Origin: Cenococcum geophilum 1.58
Taxonomy: Eukaryota > Ascomycota > Dothideomycetes > Gloniales > Gloniaceae
Assembly: GCA_001692895.1 (NCBI GenBank)
Contig: KV748182.1
Location: forward strand, 3,910,341-3,974,340
Direction: 5' to 3'
Length of the DNA stretch: 64,000 bases
Shown piece after piece: positions 11,901-25,659 of this stretch. A program made the position numbers and the translations under genes. The notes under the pieces were generated by a model that was given only the letters and a program-made list of their open reading frames with translations, was not told the DNA's origin and ran no database searches. Numbering within the stretch: position 1 is the stretch's first letter; the number at the start of each line of letters is the position of its first letter.

Positions 11901-14545
11901 GTGGCCGGAGCTAGAGAGTTACTGGGATGTTTAAGTGTTCCTAGGCTTTGCCAATTTCTATAGGCGCTTTATTTATAACTACTTAGACGTCGCCTAATAC
12001 CTATCTAATTATATTATAGAAGCTTCCTAAGACCTAACCTAGGGAGCAAAAAGCTTAAAGGCGGTAAGGAAGAAAATTAAAAAGGGACTAACTAAATGGT
12101 ATAAGCTATAGTTATAGCCTAGAAAGGTTTAGGAGGCCTTTTAGAAACTTCGCGTAAAGTTTACAGAAGCTCTATTGCTGCGGCATTTTAACCTAGATTA
12201 GCCATTAATGATGATTACTAATATATCGAATTTTACCTTTGCTGGTATCCTATTATAACCCAACAGGCATCTAGACGCTACCTAGCTCTATTAGAGACCA
12301 GTAGTATTTTATAGTAGAAAATTCTAGGGACCTAAAGTTAGGTATTATACCCATAATAAGGAACTGCTAGCTATAGTTAACTGCTTTAAATAGTGGCGAT
12401 ACTACCTTAAGTACGCAAGCTATACTACTTATATACTCTTAGATTACTATAATCTACGCTACTTTATAACTATAAAGGAGCTTATACCTTAATAAGCTAG
12501 ATAGGCAGAGGAGCTTACGCGATTTAATTTTGAGATTAAATATAAGCTAGGGGAAAATAACCCTGCCGATAGACCGTTATGACAGCTAGACTATGCTAAA
12601 GGCTTTAAAACGGGAAAAGGAAAATAGATAATAGATATTTTATTTCCTATATTATAGAATAAGCTCCGGGTATAGGATGCTTAAGTACCTACAGCTCTAT
12701 GCACTAAGTCTTAGGTGGTATAAACCCTATTAGTTTCTACTAATGTTCCGGCTAGTACCCGGTCTATTACCAATAAGGGTCTAAATATACCTAGACAGGA
12801 CGTCCCTAATATATTCTTAGAACCTAGTGATATACCATCTCTAATTGCTAAGCTATCCCCTTAAATAAATAGCGAAGCTATAGAGTAATTGGAACTTAGA
12901 GCCCTATAATAACTAAAGGACTTTAACCTTATAGCGGCCTTTCTAATATACGCGCATTAAAGAGTTATAAGATCTATAGTACCATCTAGTCTTATACTTA
13001 GAGTAGTATGGGATAAAATAGCTTTTACCTAGGAACTATCCGAAAGGTTAATAGATTTTATCTATAAGGTGTAACGGAGGGACGCTTCCTATACTATCCT
13101 TAATGCGGAAGTAAACTGGAAACGTAACGGAAAGGAAGCTGCTAGGTGCTACTATTAGGAACTAGACCCAATGGGCCTACTATATAGAGGTAGTAAGGTT
13201 TAGGTGCTATAAGAAGCAAATCTATAATAAAAGATTTTTATAAAGAATCACGATGATTTTTTAGGCGGCCACTATGGTTAAGTAAAGATAGTGGAATTAC
13301 TTTAGCGTAAATACTATTGGCTAAGGCTTAATTAGGAAGTAAAGGAGTATATTAGCTATTGTAAGAAGTGTTAAGTATATAAGATTTATAGGTATAAGCT
13401 ATAGGGTCTACTTAAATCAGTTCCCCCCGCTAGTAAGCTATAGTGATATTATGCTATAGACTTTATTACGGATCTCCCGCTATTTAAAGATAGCTAAGGA
13501 TAAATATACGATTCAGTCCTTGTACTTATTAATAGGTTTTTAAAGTATATCTAATACCTTCCCGTTAATAAGATAATTAATATATAAGAGCTCACCAACC
13601 TAATTAAGGAGAAATGCTTTCTTAAAGTAGATTAGCTGTACTCTATTATTACTAATAGGGGCAGCGTCTTTATAAGTTAGTACTAGTCGGATCTATACTT
13701 CTATTTAAAGATAGACTATTGTTATAGTACGGCTTTTTACCTATAGACGGATAGGCAAACGGAACGCTAGAACTAGGAACTGGAGTCTTACCTATAGATA
13801 TATTTAAACTACTAGTAAGATAACTAGTGCGAGCTACTTCCGTACGCGGAGTACACTTATAATTTAAAGTAATACGTATTATATAAGTATGCACCAATCC
13901 AGATTGCCTATGGCGTTTAATTATTTGGGTTTAATAGTATACCCAACAATTACTAGCTAAGGCCGTATAATTAGTTATAGGATCCTACTAGGAAGTCTAA
14001 GGATATCCACTAAAGAGTATAAGGATACCTCTAGGAATAGGAGGAGTAATAAAAGTATATAAAGTAGAGCCTATAAGATGCCTAAGAGCAGCAGAGACTT
14101 TAGTATAACTGTAAGCACTAGGATAAGTATTTTGGAGTAGGTAATGAGGTTCTATTATATTTAATAAATATTAAGACCCGTTAACTATTAAAGAAGCTTA
14201 ATATAAGATACCTAGGTCCCTTTTAAGTTAAGGAATAAATTAATAAGCTAGCCTATTGTCTTTAGCTACCCCTATTTATGGCCTATATATATTTAGTGTT
14301 TTATATAAACCTACTAGAGCTATAGTATAGACTACTACTGGAAAAGAACTTCCGTCTAGGCCTAATTAAATACCTTAAGGTGGTAGGCGAGCGGTATAAG
14401 GTTAAAGCTATATTACGCTATAAGTCTATTAAGAATAAGCTTTAATTTAAAGTTAAATGGCTAGGCTGGCCCGCTAAGGACTCTATATAGGAACTAGAGG
14501 ATTACCTTAATTATTATAAAGATATTTTAAAAGAATATTAGGACT
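8990..14545 (+). pseudogene. G2 gag-pol relic with C-terminal chromodomain
   Basis: Stop-ridden but recognisable in order. Gag (about 9290-10150) has the RIP-damaged zinc-knuckle remnant KCGHFSSN near 9967. The protease lies near 10320-10640 (YSGAEINFI, then LILRYPQLAEVDF). RT is at 11380-11990 ([36 protein letters not shown] where YADD/YLDD is expected, then FLGFANFYRRFI). RNase H is about 12170-12530, the integrase zinc-binding and core regions about 13230-13990, and a chromodomain about 14390-14540 (FKVKWLGWPAKDSI.ELEDYL). The RT Asp-Asp pair is reduced to DN. The element cannot be active. Confidence 0.85.
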
Positions 14546-16919
14546 AAGGTCCATAATCTATAAGTTGTAAAAAGCGCTCTAATACTACGGTGTTATTATA
14601 ACCTAGGAAAAAAGCTTATAAAAAGAGTAAATAGGTTAAATCGGATATAGAATAAATAGGCTCCGGAAACTATAGGGATAGGGCTGCGGCCTAAGGCAGG
14701 ACAGGTCCTTAGCCTTTCCACGTATATAGCATAGAGTTAATAGGGCATTTTGCTAGAATTGCATTCTTATTTATTAATCTATACCAGGAATATTGTTTCT
14801 AGGGCTTCTAAGCCCTTTCTAAAAGCCTTATAAGGCCTTCCCAAGCACCTAATTAAGGTCCTCAATTGCTACTATATATAAGAACAAATCCTAAAAGTCT
14901 AAACCACAAATGCCCAATCTGAAAAGCTACTACGCCTTATTATTATTAGGAATAGGATCAGTGTCTATTGGGCCATTAAGTGATAGCTAACAAGAATGGG
15001 ATTTAGATGCCTTAGTAGGTATATAAGTAGGCATAAAAACAGGGGTAGGATGATAAGGTGTAGCTAGAGCAGAGACTCTTAAACGCTTAATACTAATATT
15101 AGGTCTAAACTAATACTAATGAAGCTCTTAGGGAGTAAGCTTATAGTTAATAAAGACACGCTTAAGCCCAGAATAAACAGAGACGTTAGCTGGCTGGTAT
15201 AGTCTAGAACTACCAAGACCTTGCTACGGTAACTGTTAGTTACCTATCCGCTAGGTACCCGAAGGGTAACCTACCTAATACCGCATTATATTATGCTTTT
15301 TTAAAACTTGACGCGCATACGCGAACTCCTTCCTATAGTAGATAGCGACCTTCTTCTTATTACCCCCATCCCGCACTCTATCCTTAGTATACTAACCTTG
15401 CTCTCGTATTAGGCGTTGCTAGCTAGCTTACTAAGAATTATAGGCGGTGTAGATAGCTGTGGTATAGTCTTAAATGCGACCAAAACGTTTAGCATTAGCG
15501 CTAAAATAAGATAAAGCCCGGGCAATGTAGTAGTTAAGGACATTAAAGGATCGTCGCCACTTAGGCCCAGGCTATTAAAGCTTAAAGTTAGTAATGGAAA
15601 TCTATTATAAATAGAAAAACTTACCTTAACGCAACTGCCGCTCTTAGTATGCATGCATTAATTATAAGGACTAAAGGTATTAGATTTAACGCAGTGCGTC
15701 TTATTACAAGCCTCTAGAATCCTATTATTAGATTTTTGGTCTTTTAAAGATATATAGGCAAAATTATTTAGGTAGGACTAGCACTAGTTGCGAGTTAGCG
15801 GAGGTTGGGGTTCTATATGCAAAGGCAGGGCCAGGATACGCTATAGAATCTACTTAGAAGAGTAGTTAGTAGGAGAACGAAGAGGCATATTAAATTGATA
15901 ATAGAAAAGAAGAAAATCTTAATGATATATTGAAGATACGTCTAAAATTAGACGACGGTTAATGGCGAGAAGTAAGGTATTTAAGAAAAGGAGCAGCTTA
16001 ATAAGCAAGGTATCTTTATACTTTACCTTCTAATACCCTTCTAGTAAATAGCCGCAACCTTGCCGATATAACTCCGTTATAATAGCGCTATTTAGAAGGA
16101 AGGAAATACGCGTATAAGTTATTTAACCATTACTTCCTTACAAAAACTAACTACGTGGCCGGGGGAAGGTAATTAAGATGTTAAATTAAAGACGTATATG
16201 GGTTAAATTAGACCTAAAATAATACTATAGTATTAAAGAATAACGTCATAGACGTTCTTAATAATCGTATAATAGCTATAATTGCTATCGCGAAATGTCC
16301 CTGTTTGCTAGGCAGTAGAGCTACGCCAAATATATAGCACAGGACCACCAGATTTAAAAATATATACACTAAATCTTAAAAGACAAGTCTCTTTAACTAA
16401 CTAATTAATACCTTAACTGTATCTAATAGCCTAAGGGTAAATGCGGGAGCAATACGTTAGTGACGCAAAGGATTATAAGAAAAGGATTATAAGAAAGAAT
16501 TATAAACCATATCTTAGTAGTTAAAGACGACGGCAAGCTAAGGCTCTATACGTTAAATCCTATACTAATAGGTTCTACGGAACTATACTAGAACACCAAA
16601 TTACCTATAATACTTATAATTGATTGCAGACCGGCATAAAGGCTTAAAAGCAGAGTTATATAAAAATCCTTATATCAGCCCAGGTAGTCACCGGCATACT
16701 TCCGGCAGGCTTTTAATAGGTTTTTTAGCAATCCTTACATCTTTTCTCTAGTTATATTTTTTCCTTATTAAGGTTTTTTAGGAGTTTAAAGCAGGGGTTA
16801 GATAGATAGATAATATACAGCGGTATACCAACACCTCTCCAATATCCCTCCAAACCTCTTCTAGGACGAGCCTTTATAATCTTCCTATTGCAAGGTAATG
16901 GCGATCGGGGGCCGACCGC
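14546..16919. other. Unassigned 2.4-kb region of G2 between chromodomain and 3' LTR
   Basis: No known retroelement domain is seen on either strand. The longest frame is antisense (15654-15409, 81 codons, Ser/Leu/Thr rich) and its reading continues with few stops toward 14700, so an antisense ORF or an acquired segment is possible. It belongs to G2, because it lies between the pol end and the polypurine tract. Confidence 0.5.
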
Positions 16920-16936
16920 AAGAAGGGGGGGGGTAA
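16920..16936 (+). other. G2 polypurine tract
   Basis: AAGAAGGGGGGGGGTAA directly precedes the right LTR and primes plus-strand DNA synthesis in LTR elements. It fixes the orientation of G2. Confidence 0.8.
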
Positions 16937-17153
16937 TGTAAGGGATATTATTGCGGACACCTCGGGTTGCCCTTAAAACAACCCCCGGACGCCCCTCAAA
17001 TGGTCGCTAGTTATGTGCCGGAGGCACGTGCCCGTAGTATATAGTCTCTATAATCCTAGAGGCCTTACCTCCTTAAGGATTTGTCTCTCTCACCAATCTA
17101 TCCTATTCTACAATCGTGTCCTTATAGCCCCCTGTCTACAAGATCCCCTCACA
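16937..17153 (+). repeat. G2 3' LTR (217 bp)
   Basis: Same length as the left LTR and ends CCCCTCACA. The target duplication ATACC follows directly. Confidence 0.92.
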
Positions 17154-20029
17154 ATACCCCTAAAGAATTCTATAGCGTTATAATTAATATAGGTACCTCT
17201 AAGAAGTCTACTATAGGTTATGGATAATACCTTATATATATGACTACCACAAACAATAGTATAGATATTAATACTATGTAAACTAGGGCCGTAAATGTCC
17301 AATTTAGCATTAGCTTAACCGCATTAATTAGATTAGTTAAAGTTAAGACTCTAATTAGCCTAGTTAACTTCCATATAGTAAAAGCGGATACCCCTTTCCT
17401 ACTCTGCCTTATAGATATAGATAGGCTACAGGTTTACTATAACAATATTACGGATACCCTAATTGGCCCTATAACTGCCCTAAGAAGTAAGAAGATTACC
17501 CTACTAATTATACAATAATTCGGACACCCGTTCCTTATATAGGGAGAGACTTTACAGACCTANATTTAGNAATCTTTTAACTATAACCNATACTACCTTA
17601 CTAGTACNAANATCCACCGNCTNNACCGCCGTTTNNGCNACCTATTAGCCGAAAAGCTATATAGAGTCCTTAAACGCTCTAGATATAACAACGTTAATAG
17701 GAAGATAATTGACCACCTAACTAAATGCTACTCCTTCTACTAGAAATACGGACGTTTTCTAGGCTAATTTAAGTTTACCCTTTATAAGGATCTTAACTTT
17801 AACTACTTAGTATATATAGACATTATATATATTAACGCCAGCCTAGTATTTTATATAATTAATAAGGTAACCCACTATTAAGCCACCCGTTAGTTATAAA
17901 ATATATCTATAAAACATATTTAGGATATTTTACGGACCTACTGGATTAACATATACCTTAGACCTCCTAAGTATATCACCTATAACGCCAGTAGGAACTT
18001 TATTAGTAAGGAATTCCAATAATATACTACGGCTATAGCTATTTTAACAAAAGCCGTTCTAGTTAAGGCGTACTAGTCCGTTAGGCTTATTAAGCGAGCT
18101 TACCTAGCTTTATAGAAAGCTTACTAGATTATTACGGACAAGTATAAGGATATCTAAAAGGAACTGGCTTTATAGATAGCCGTAAAAGCCATTAATAATA
18201 CCACTAGCCCTAATAGACTAGTACTTACCCTCTTAGTTTATAGAGCCTATCTAAGGATAAGTAACCTAGGCCCTCCTACCCCGTCTATTATAGAACAAGC
18301 AGCTATAATATAGAAGACAATAGCTAAAATAGTTAAATTATAGGCCAAATAAACTATTAATAGCGCCCTATATTACCGTAACAGACCTAATATAACCTTA
18401 GTTTATAACCTCCCGCTTAATTCTAAAGTCCTTATATAGCGTAAGAGTGGCAACTAGACTGGACCCTATCGTCTACTAGCTGTAGAAGACGAAACATACT
18501 GCGTATAACTTCCTAGCGGACCAACTAACTTTAGAAGCATGTCCGTAAAACCCTACTTTCGGTCCAAAAATACCTATGCCGTCGAACTAGATAAACTAGA
18601 AGTACCTACTAAACTAGATAAACTAGAAGCACCTCTACCTACTCTAGAAGTACCCTAGAAACCCATTAAACCTATTAAACCTGCCGTAAAGCGTGGTTAA
18701 GGACGCCCCTAAAAGCAACCTATAACTAAGAACCCCGTAATAGAGAATTACCTAACCTCCGTAAGCACATCTATAAGGTAACCTCTGCCTACGGATATAT
18801 TAGTTCTAGTATAGGAAAACCCTTTTACGGACTTAAGATATAAAGAGATTAACAGACTACTTAAAAAGGGCGTCTTTGCGATTATAATGGAGAAAGACGT
18901 TCTATAAGGCGTCCGTATATTTAACTTACGCTTTATTAATAAGATTAAGTACCCTAGTACTAATAAAGCCTTTAAGAAATTAAGGCTCGTTATATAAGCC
19001 TATAACGACTAGGGAAAGGGCTTAGTCCTTACGCAATCGCCCACAATTTAACAAGTTAGTTAACGGATTATACTTACACTTACGCCTAGACTACAGCAAA
19101 CTAAGCCCGTAGCCCTTTACTTACGGGACATCTCGCAAGCCTATATACAGTCTAATACCTACCTAAGTAGAGATATCTTTATACGACTACCCCTTAAGCT
19201 TAATTTATAACTAGGAATAATTTTATAGGTTATAAAACCCCTTTATAGAGTACCGGAAGCTAGAAACTACTGGTTCAAAATATATCACTAGTATTACGTT
19301 AGTAAACTTAAAATAGAACAATTAACCTACGACCCCTACCTCCTATATACCCTATTAAACGGCCTTAGTATTATCGGACTCTAAATAGATAATACCCTCT
19401 TCTTAGCGAACCGGACTTTTATAGACGCTAAAGAGACTAAACTATAAAAGGTAAAGTTCCTGGTAAAGCCGTAAGAGTAGTTAACTAAGTAGACTCCAAT
19501 TAAGTTTAATAGAGGCTTAATTATATAAAAGGGCAACCTAATCTAGCTAACTTAGAAACGCCAAGCTTAAAACCTAAGGCTTATTATAGCAAAGCCTACG
19601 GACCTCACTAGTTTCTGTAGAGAGACCTATAAGACCGTAAATATAAAGGACTAATACGCTGCATAGCGTGCAAGAGGCGCCTATATTGCTATAGTCTATT
19701 AACCTAAATCTACCTATAATTTATCCTTTACGGCCTAGGTAATAGATCCGTAAAAAGAAAATATTAAGTAGTTAAATAAGCGTATTTAGTGGCAAATTAA
19801 TAATATAATAAGAGGACTTACTTTTATACCACTAGACCTAAATTCCCTTAGCGTACTAGTATTTACGGACGCCTCCTTTGCCAATAATAGGGACCTATTA
19901 TTATAAATTAGCTTTATAATTATACTTATAGACTATAATTAAGGCGTAAATATACTATACTAGTCTTTAATTAAATGTAAATAAGTAACCTACAGTATAC
20001 TAGCTTCTAAACTATATGTACTAGCATAT
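17154..20029 (+). pseudogene. C1 copia protease, integrase and reverse transcriptase relic
   Basis: The frame resumes after G2. The protease end reads LLCLIDIDRLQVYYNNITD (17399-17455). The integrase zinc-binding and core region spans about 17610-18330 (a YVDIMYI-like core near 17810; ambiguous bases at 17563-17639). The GKGR-type linker is near 18690. RT spans about 18880-19480 (SPTIQQVSQR; YLRDISQAYIQSNTYLSRD; ending with the LYGVPEAGNYW equivalent near 19230). RNase H starts at about 19850 (LVFTDASFANNRDL). Nearly every Gln codon has become TAR. The frame is cut at 20029 by G3 and resumes at 25871. Confidence 0.85.
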
Positions 20030-20240
20030 TGTTACGGCTTGAATAAATGCCTCTAAACCGAAGCTTGAACGAATACTGTATTACAAAGATACTAAGCTAA
20101 GGAGAAGGAAAAGGGGTCGCTAGGACCGATATAAACAAATATATAGGGTAAGCCGCTAAGGCGCTAGCTTTAGGCGAGCCAATTATAGGTTAGCAGAATA
20201 TAGCAGAATTTGGTAGGTAACGTGCGATAGCGCCGTTATA
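20030..20240 (-). repeat. G3 3' LTR (211 bp)
   Basis: Begins TGTTACGGCTTGAATAAATG on the plus strand and ends CGCCGTTATA. It pairs with 25660-25870. Confidence 0.92.
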
Positions 20241-20259
20241 TCACCCCCCTCTTTAAAAG
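20241..20259 (-). other. G3 polypurine tract
   Basis: Minus strand CTTTTAAAGAGGGGGGTGA directly before the 3' LTR. It shows that G3 is inverted relative to C1. Confidence 0.8.
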
Positions 20260-20559
20260 AAAGCCTGCGCTTAGGCTTAGTTAGAAATAGGGTAGTACTA
20301 GGCTTATAAATATAGGATTATAAAAATATAAGATGCGGAGATAAAGGGGATACGAGTACGTCTAGACTAAGTATAAAGGGCGATTATAGGCTAAGTGGAA
20401 GCACTAGGCCAGAAAGAATAGCCGCTAAAAGTCTTAGCACGGATCTAACTAATTAGATAACTTTAACCGGCGGTCAAAGTTCCTAGATATCTGAAATTTT
20501 ACGGTACTAATAGAAAACGGCAGAATATGGCAGAATTTAGTAGGTAGCTGTATTAGGGC

Positions 20560-23500
20560 TTTAGGGCGTTTTTGTCCCTATATTCTTCCGGTAACTTATC
20601 GTCTTTATTATACTAGTATTCCATCCATTCGTCTAGGTACTTTAGGGGTCCAGGCGTATTAGGGTATTAGTTATAGAATTCTTTAAGCTTCTGGGGGTAG
20701 CCTATAAAGTTCTATATAGGGTACTAGGTTAGGTTAGGATTGTAGCCCTTCTATTAGATATAGTATTTTAGCGTTCCCCGTACTATCTTACAGGCCAGTA
20801 TTTTATTAACCTCCTATTTGTTATTACCGTTTACTTAAACTAGTAGGGGAGGCTTATTCTTTTATCTAGGCAATAGGTCGTTTATAGCTTTCTATAACTT
20901 ATCTAGCGAGAAAATAGGGTGAACCCTAATTAAATTTAGGAGCTTTATCTTATATAAATTACCTATCTTCTTAAGAACCTTATACGGTCCTGCTATCTAG
21001 TAGTCCAGCTTATAGCTAGGTTATTTAGTCTTCCAATTCCTTATAGTAACCCAAACTATATTACTAGGGGCAAAATCGGGCTCTTAACGGTGTTTATTCG
21101 CCTACTATTCTATTAACCTTTAGGCTTTTTTTAGGTTCTTATAGGCTACCATCTAAACCTCCTCTAATTGTTTGGCGTACTGTTGGGCCTTAGCATAGAA
21201 TAGCTTCTCTTATATAGTCTAGGGTTCTTCTAGCCTTTTTTAGTTAAAGCTTATATAGGGTAAGTATCCCATTTCTAGCTAAATTAGGGTAAACCCTATA
21301 GAGTTATGGGGTAAGGTTGCTTGCGCGTAGTCTATTAAGGGTAGTAGTTCAAACTAGTTATTCTAAAAATAGTTAATAAAGGGCCTAAGCCTTTAGTCTA
21401 GGTACTAATTTATAATCTCTATCTAACCGTCTGTCTAGGGGTAATAAGCTATAAAAAGCTTTAGCTTAATACCTAGGATCCAGGTAAACTTATTCTAGAA
21501 GGCCAATATAAACTATAGCCTATAATTAGATATAATAGTATCTAGTAGTCCGTAGATTTAGTAGACGTAATGGATATATAGCCGGGCTGCCTCTTTGGTA
21601 TTAATATTCTTATAATAGGGAATTAAGAACGGGCGTTTACCAAAGCGGTTAACTATAACTATAACTATATCGTACCTGTTACGGTCCCTAGGTAGTTTAT
21701 AAAAGTCTATAAAAATATACTGCTAAGGGCGCTCTAGTATTAGGAGTGGCTTAAGTAGTCCTAGGGTCTTATCCCGTGGGATTATAGCTTTCTAGTAGTC
21801 TTCGCAGTTCCATATATATTAATTAATATCCGCAACCATTCTTAGCTAGTAGTAGCGGTAGTTAATAATTTTACGGGTCTTATTCTTGCTAGGGTATACC
21901 GTAGAGACTTAGCAATAAGCTTCGCGGATTAGTTTAATCTGTAGATTATTAATGTTAGGAACTATAAGCCGCTCCTAATATAGGAGCAATCCTTCCTTTG
22001 TCTTAAAATTGGGGTCTTCTTTCGCGGCTTATTCGCGGAGAGCCCTTAAGGCATCAGCCGTGCGGTTTACAGTTAGGAGGTGGTTAATTAGCCCTATTAG
22101 CTTATCTAAGGACTCCTCCATTAATACTAGCTTGTTTTACTGTAAGTCTAGCTCCTTAAGGATCTATAGGTCGAGCTATTCTAAATAGAGGAGGGCGCGC
22201 GTCCGATATTGGGTCTTTAACTTATCCTAAGGCCCTATGTCTTATTCTTTTTGGGTTAGGGCATCAGCCTTAGAGTTTTACTTACTAGAACGATATATAA
22301 TCGTAAAAAAGAATTAGAAGAGTATTTTAGCCCACTAGGCTTATTATTTAATAAGCTGCTTTATAGTTATAAAGTACTCTAGGGCTTTATAATCTATATA
22401 TATCTTAATCTAAGAGTTCGTACCTTTAAGCTCTGCGCGCTATTAGGAGAGTAATTAAATAATAGCTAATATTTCTTTATTATATACTTTATACTTACAC
22501 TTAGCCGGGTCTATTATCTTTAAAAAGAAAGCCATAGGGTACCATTCGCCGTCTGGATGTAACTATAATAGGATTCCCGCTATAACCCTATTAAAGGCGT
22601 CCGTTTCTAGCATTAATTTAAGGTCCGGGTTATAGTGATAAAGAATTAGGGAAGAGATAAGCCGATCCTTTATTTCTTTAAAGGCTTCTATATAGCTATT
22701 ATTAAAAATAAAAGGCGTATCCTTCCTAGTTAGTCGTATAAGAGGTTTTACCGCAATTTTATAGTTATAGATAAACTGGCAGTAGAAGTTATAAAAACTA
22801 AGGAAGGACTGGATTCCCTTTACTATATAGGGGGGCTTCTAGTTATAGATTGCCTCTACCTTCTTAGGGTTAACCTTAATTCCTTCTATAGTTACGATAA
22901 ACCCGAGGTATTTTATACATTTTACCCTAAACTCGCATTTCTTAATATTAACTTATAAGCCCGTGTTCCGTAGTCTCTCTAAAACCTTTTTAATATAAAC
23001 TTAATGCTTAAGTTTATCGTCTAAGTATATAAGAATGTCGTCTAGGTATACCGTATAGAATTCGTTAAGGTAATTAAAAAGAACGTCATTTATATACCTT
23101 TAGTACGTAGCCGGTCCGTTTATTAGTCTAAAAGGAAGAACTTTATATTTATAGGAACCATAACAGGTACGGAACGTTGTTAAATTTTTAGATATAGGAT
23201 CTATCCTAATTTGGTAAAAAGCTTAGCGGATATTAAGTTTAGTAAAGATCTTTGCCTGGCTTAAACGTATAAGGGTCTCGTTAATTAAAGAAATAGGATA
23301 CCGGTTCTTTTAAGTAATAGCGTTTAGCTTCTAATAGTTGATATAAAAATAAAGGCCTCTATTAGGCTTTTTTACAAATAGGATAGGGGAAGTAAAAGGG
23401 GCTTAACTTGGCTTAATAAACCCTTTATCTAGGTTGTTAATTAAGTACTACTTTGTTGCTTTTAGCTTATCTATTAATTGATAGTAGAGGGGGCTATAGC

Positions 23501-25600
23501 TTAGCGAGTTATTGGCTTCTAATTAAATCTTATAATTATATATCTAGTAGAGGGGTAACTTATCTAAGGCCGCCTTTAAAAATACATCCTTATAGTTTAT
23601 ATAAATAGTAGGAAGGAGGCGTTTAACTAGTTCCTCATCGGTTTCCTTAGCTGGCCTTTCCTCTCTATTATTAATAATTTAGTTAATCTTATATAGGCTT
23701 ATTATAAAGACCTTATTGTCCTTCCGGTATATATTAAAGTAAAACGCTATAGCGCTAATTATAGCGATGTTTACGGTAGGGGGGTTGCCTAATAATAGGG
23801 GCGTACGTAACTTTAGGGACTTCTAGGGTACTGGCGTTATTATTACTCCTTTTAGCTCCTGTTATATCTTTTAGAGGTCATCCCTTATATCCTATTAATA
23901 CGTTCTTTTCTATACCGGTTGGATCCGTACGATTTAGATGTTGTCTATGTTACTATCTGTTCTACTTCTATATATAGAGTCCTTTTCAAACGTAGCGCTT
24001 TAGGAGAGTATCTTTATCGGTATAGAGTTCTTTTTAGCTTCGCGGCGGGCGTCTTCTTAGGTAAAGGCTAGGTCACGGGCCTAGATATCCTACTAGTAGG
24101 TAGGGTTAGCCCTTGCAGCTAGTGTCTTATAGTTGGTTTAGATCTCCCTAATAAAGGAGGGCAACCTTAGTCTATCCTTTAGCTAAACAAACCGTCTTTA
24201 TTATACGTTTAACTAAATATTAAAATAGGACATCTATTTTCGTCTAAGGATTATATTATAAGACCCTAGGTCTAGGATATAAAAGGGGATACTATATTAG
24301 CGTTGTCCGTTAAGAGCAATATGCAACTTTAAGATATAGGTAATAGGCTGACCAGCTTGGCCATTATAGCCTTTTACCTAGATAGGCTTCTCTAGTCAGA
24401 TAGCTTCTGTATTTAGAAACTTGGTAACATTATTTATATAGGCAGTATTTATAAAGGCGAAGCTATTTGCTCTATTATTAATAAGGGCGGTTATATTAAC
24501 TCTATATCCATTTTAAGATACTATATATGGAACCGTAAAATGCTTTCCACCCATTAACTAACTAAGATTAATCTCTTTAAGATCAATAGGGTACGGGCGT
24601 TAATCTGCTTTAGTTCTAAGTCTAATAATAGGTAATAAGCTACGAGTCTTTTATAGGTTAGTAGGTTATTTAAGGTTATAGCGATCTTTTCTTATATAAG
24701 GATTATTAGCTTATTGTATAGGTCTAATTAGTAGTTCTTAAGGGGAACCTAGCCTTCTCCTATAAGGTATAGGAATTAAATCTAGAATTCGGCAAAGGGT
24801 TAGTTTAGTTTTATTATTAGGCGATTATAGTTATAACGGGCATCCCGTACTTTGTTTAGGTTAACGTAAATAGCCGCTAGGTGCCGTATTATCTTATTAA
24901 TAGATATAAATTAGATAGGGGAGTTGTCCTTAAACTTGGCTTAAAGGTGCCGTTAGGCGTCCCTAGTGGTTCAACTAAAGACGTAGAGTATTTTGGCTTC
25001 TTTAGAAAGGAAGTAGTTATAGTTAACGCGGAGCTTTCCTTATACTTAAATCCTCCAATTCTTAAAGGTAGGGTCTATCCCGTTAGATAGTGGTAGGGGG
25101 TTAAGGAGCTTAACGGACTTTAATTACTTCATTATTATATCCGTACTCCCTAGTGTATTATATTTAGTGGAGTGAATAGGTTAACTAGGGCTTTAAGAAG
25201 GGGAAGCCGGGCTATTTTATAAGGCTGTAAGGCTTTCTAGGATCTCTTATAGGGTTTCTTATATATTTCTCGCTTTAAGACAATTAGCTTCCTAGCTAGC
25301 TGCAAGGGCACAAATCTACTCGCGTACGTCTATAATGTTATTATTATCTTTAATTTCTGATCCTAATTGGATCTTAGGTTCCTCTTAGGTAGAGGCAGCT
25401 CTTTTAGATAAGCTTGCTTTAGGTGCCATCGTTAGCTTCCTAAGGTTCGTCGGTATTATACGCTTTAGTTTCAATTCTAGGGGTACAGGTCTAGTTCTAT
25501 CTAGCTTATAAGGTGGGATATTATCTAGGCCTTCCCAGGTAATATAGAGTTGTTTTAATGTCTAAGTATAGCGTGTCGATGCGTTGTTGCAGACAAAGTT
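20560..25600 (-). pseudogene. G3 gag-pol relic with C-terminal chromodomain
   Basis: Read on the minus strand from right to left: a poorly preserved gag (about 25600-24600), protease near 24510-24200 (ANSFAFINTAYINNVTKF, then KGYNGQAGQPIT), RT about 23430-22800 (IKPSQAPFTSPILFVKK; QAKIFTKLNIR; LTTFRTCYGSYKYKVLPF), RNase H about 22650-22150, integrase about 22050-21150, and a chromodomain at 20840-20590 (KILACKIVRGTLKYYI, then NTPGPLKYLDEWMEY). TAR stops occur throughout. Its protease and RT resemble those of the outer element G1, so the two belong to related lineages. Confidence 0.8.
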
Positions 25601-25659
25601 TCTTTGGGGTGGGATATTATTGAGGCCTTCCCAGGCAAGGTAGGGCGAGCTTAGTATAA

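Larger units (their letters stand above)
8229..17153 (+). mobile_element. Ty3/gypsy chromovirus-type element G2, inserted in C1
   Basis: 217-bp LTRs (8229-8445 and 16937-17153) and an exact 5-bp target duplication ATACC (8224-8228 and 17154-17158) define it. A polypurine tract AGAAGGGGGGGGG lies just before the right LTR, which sets plus-strand orientation. Order is gag, protease, RT, RNase H, integrase, chromodomain (Ty3/gypsy order). At 8.9 kb it is longer than most, because about 2.4 kb of unassigned sequence lies between the chromodomain and the polypurine tract. A group of ambiguous bases lies at 10717-10778. Confidence 0.92.
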
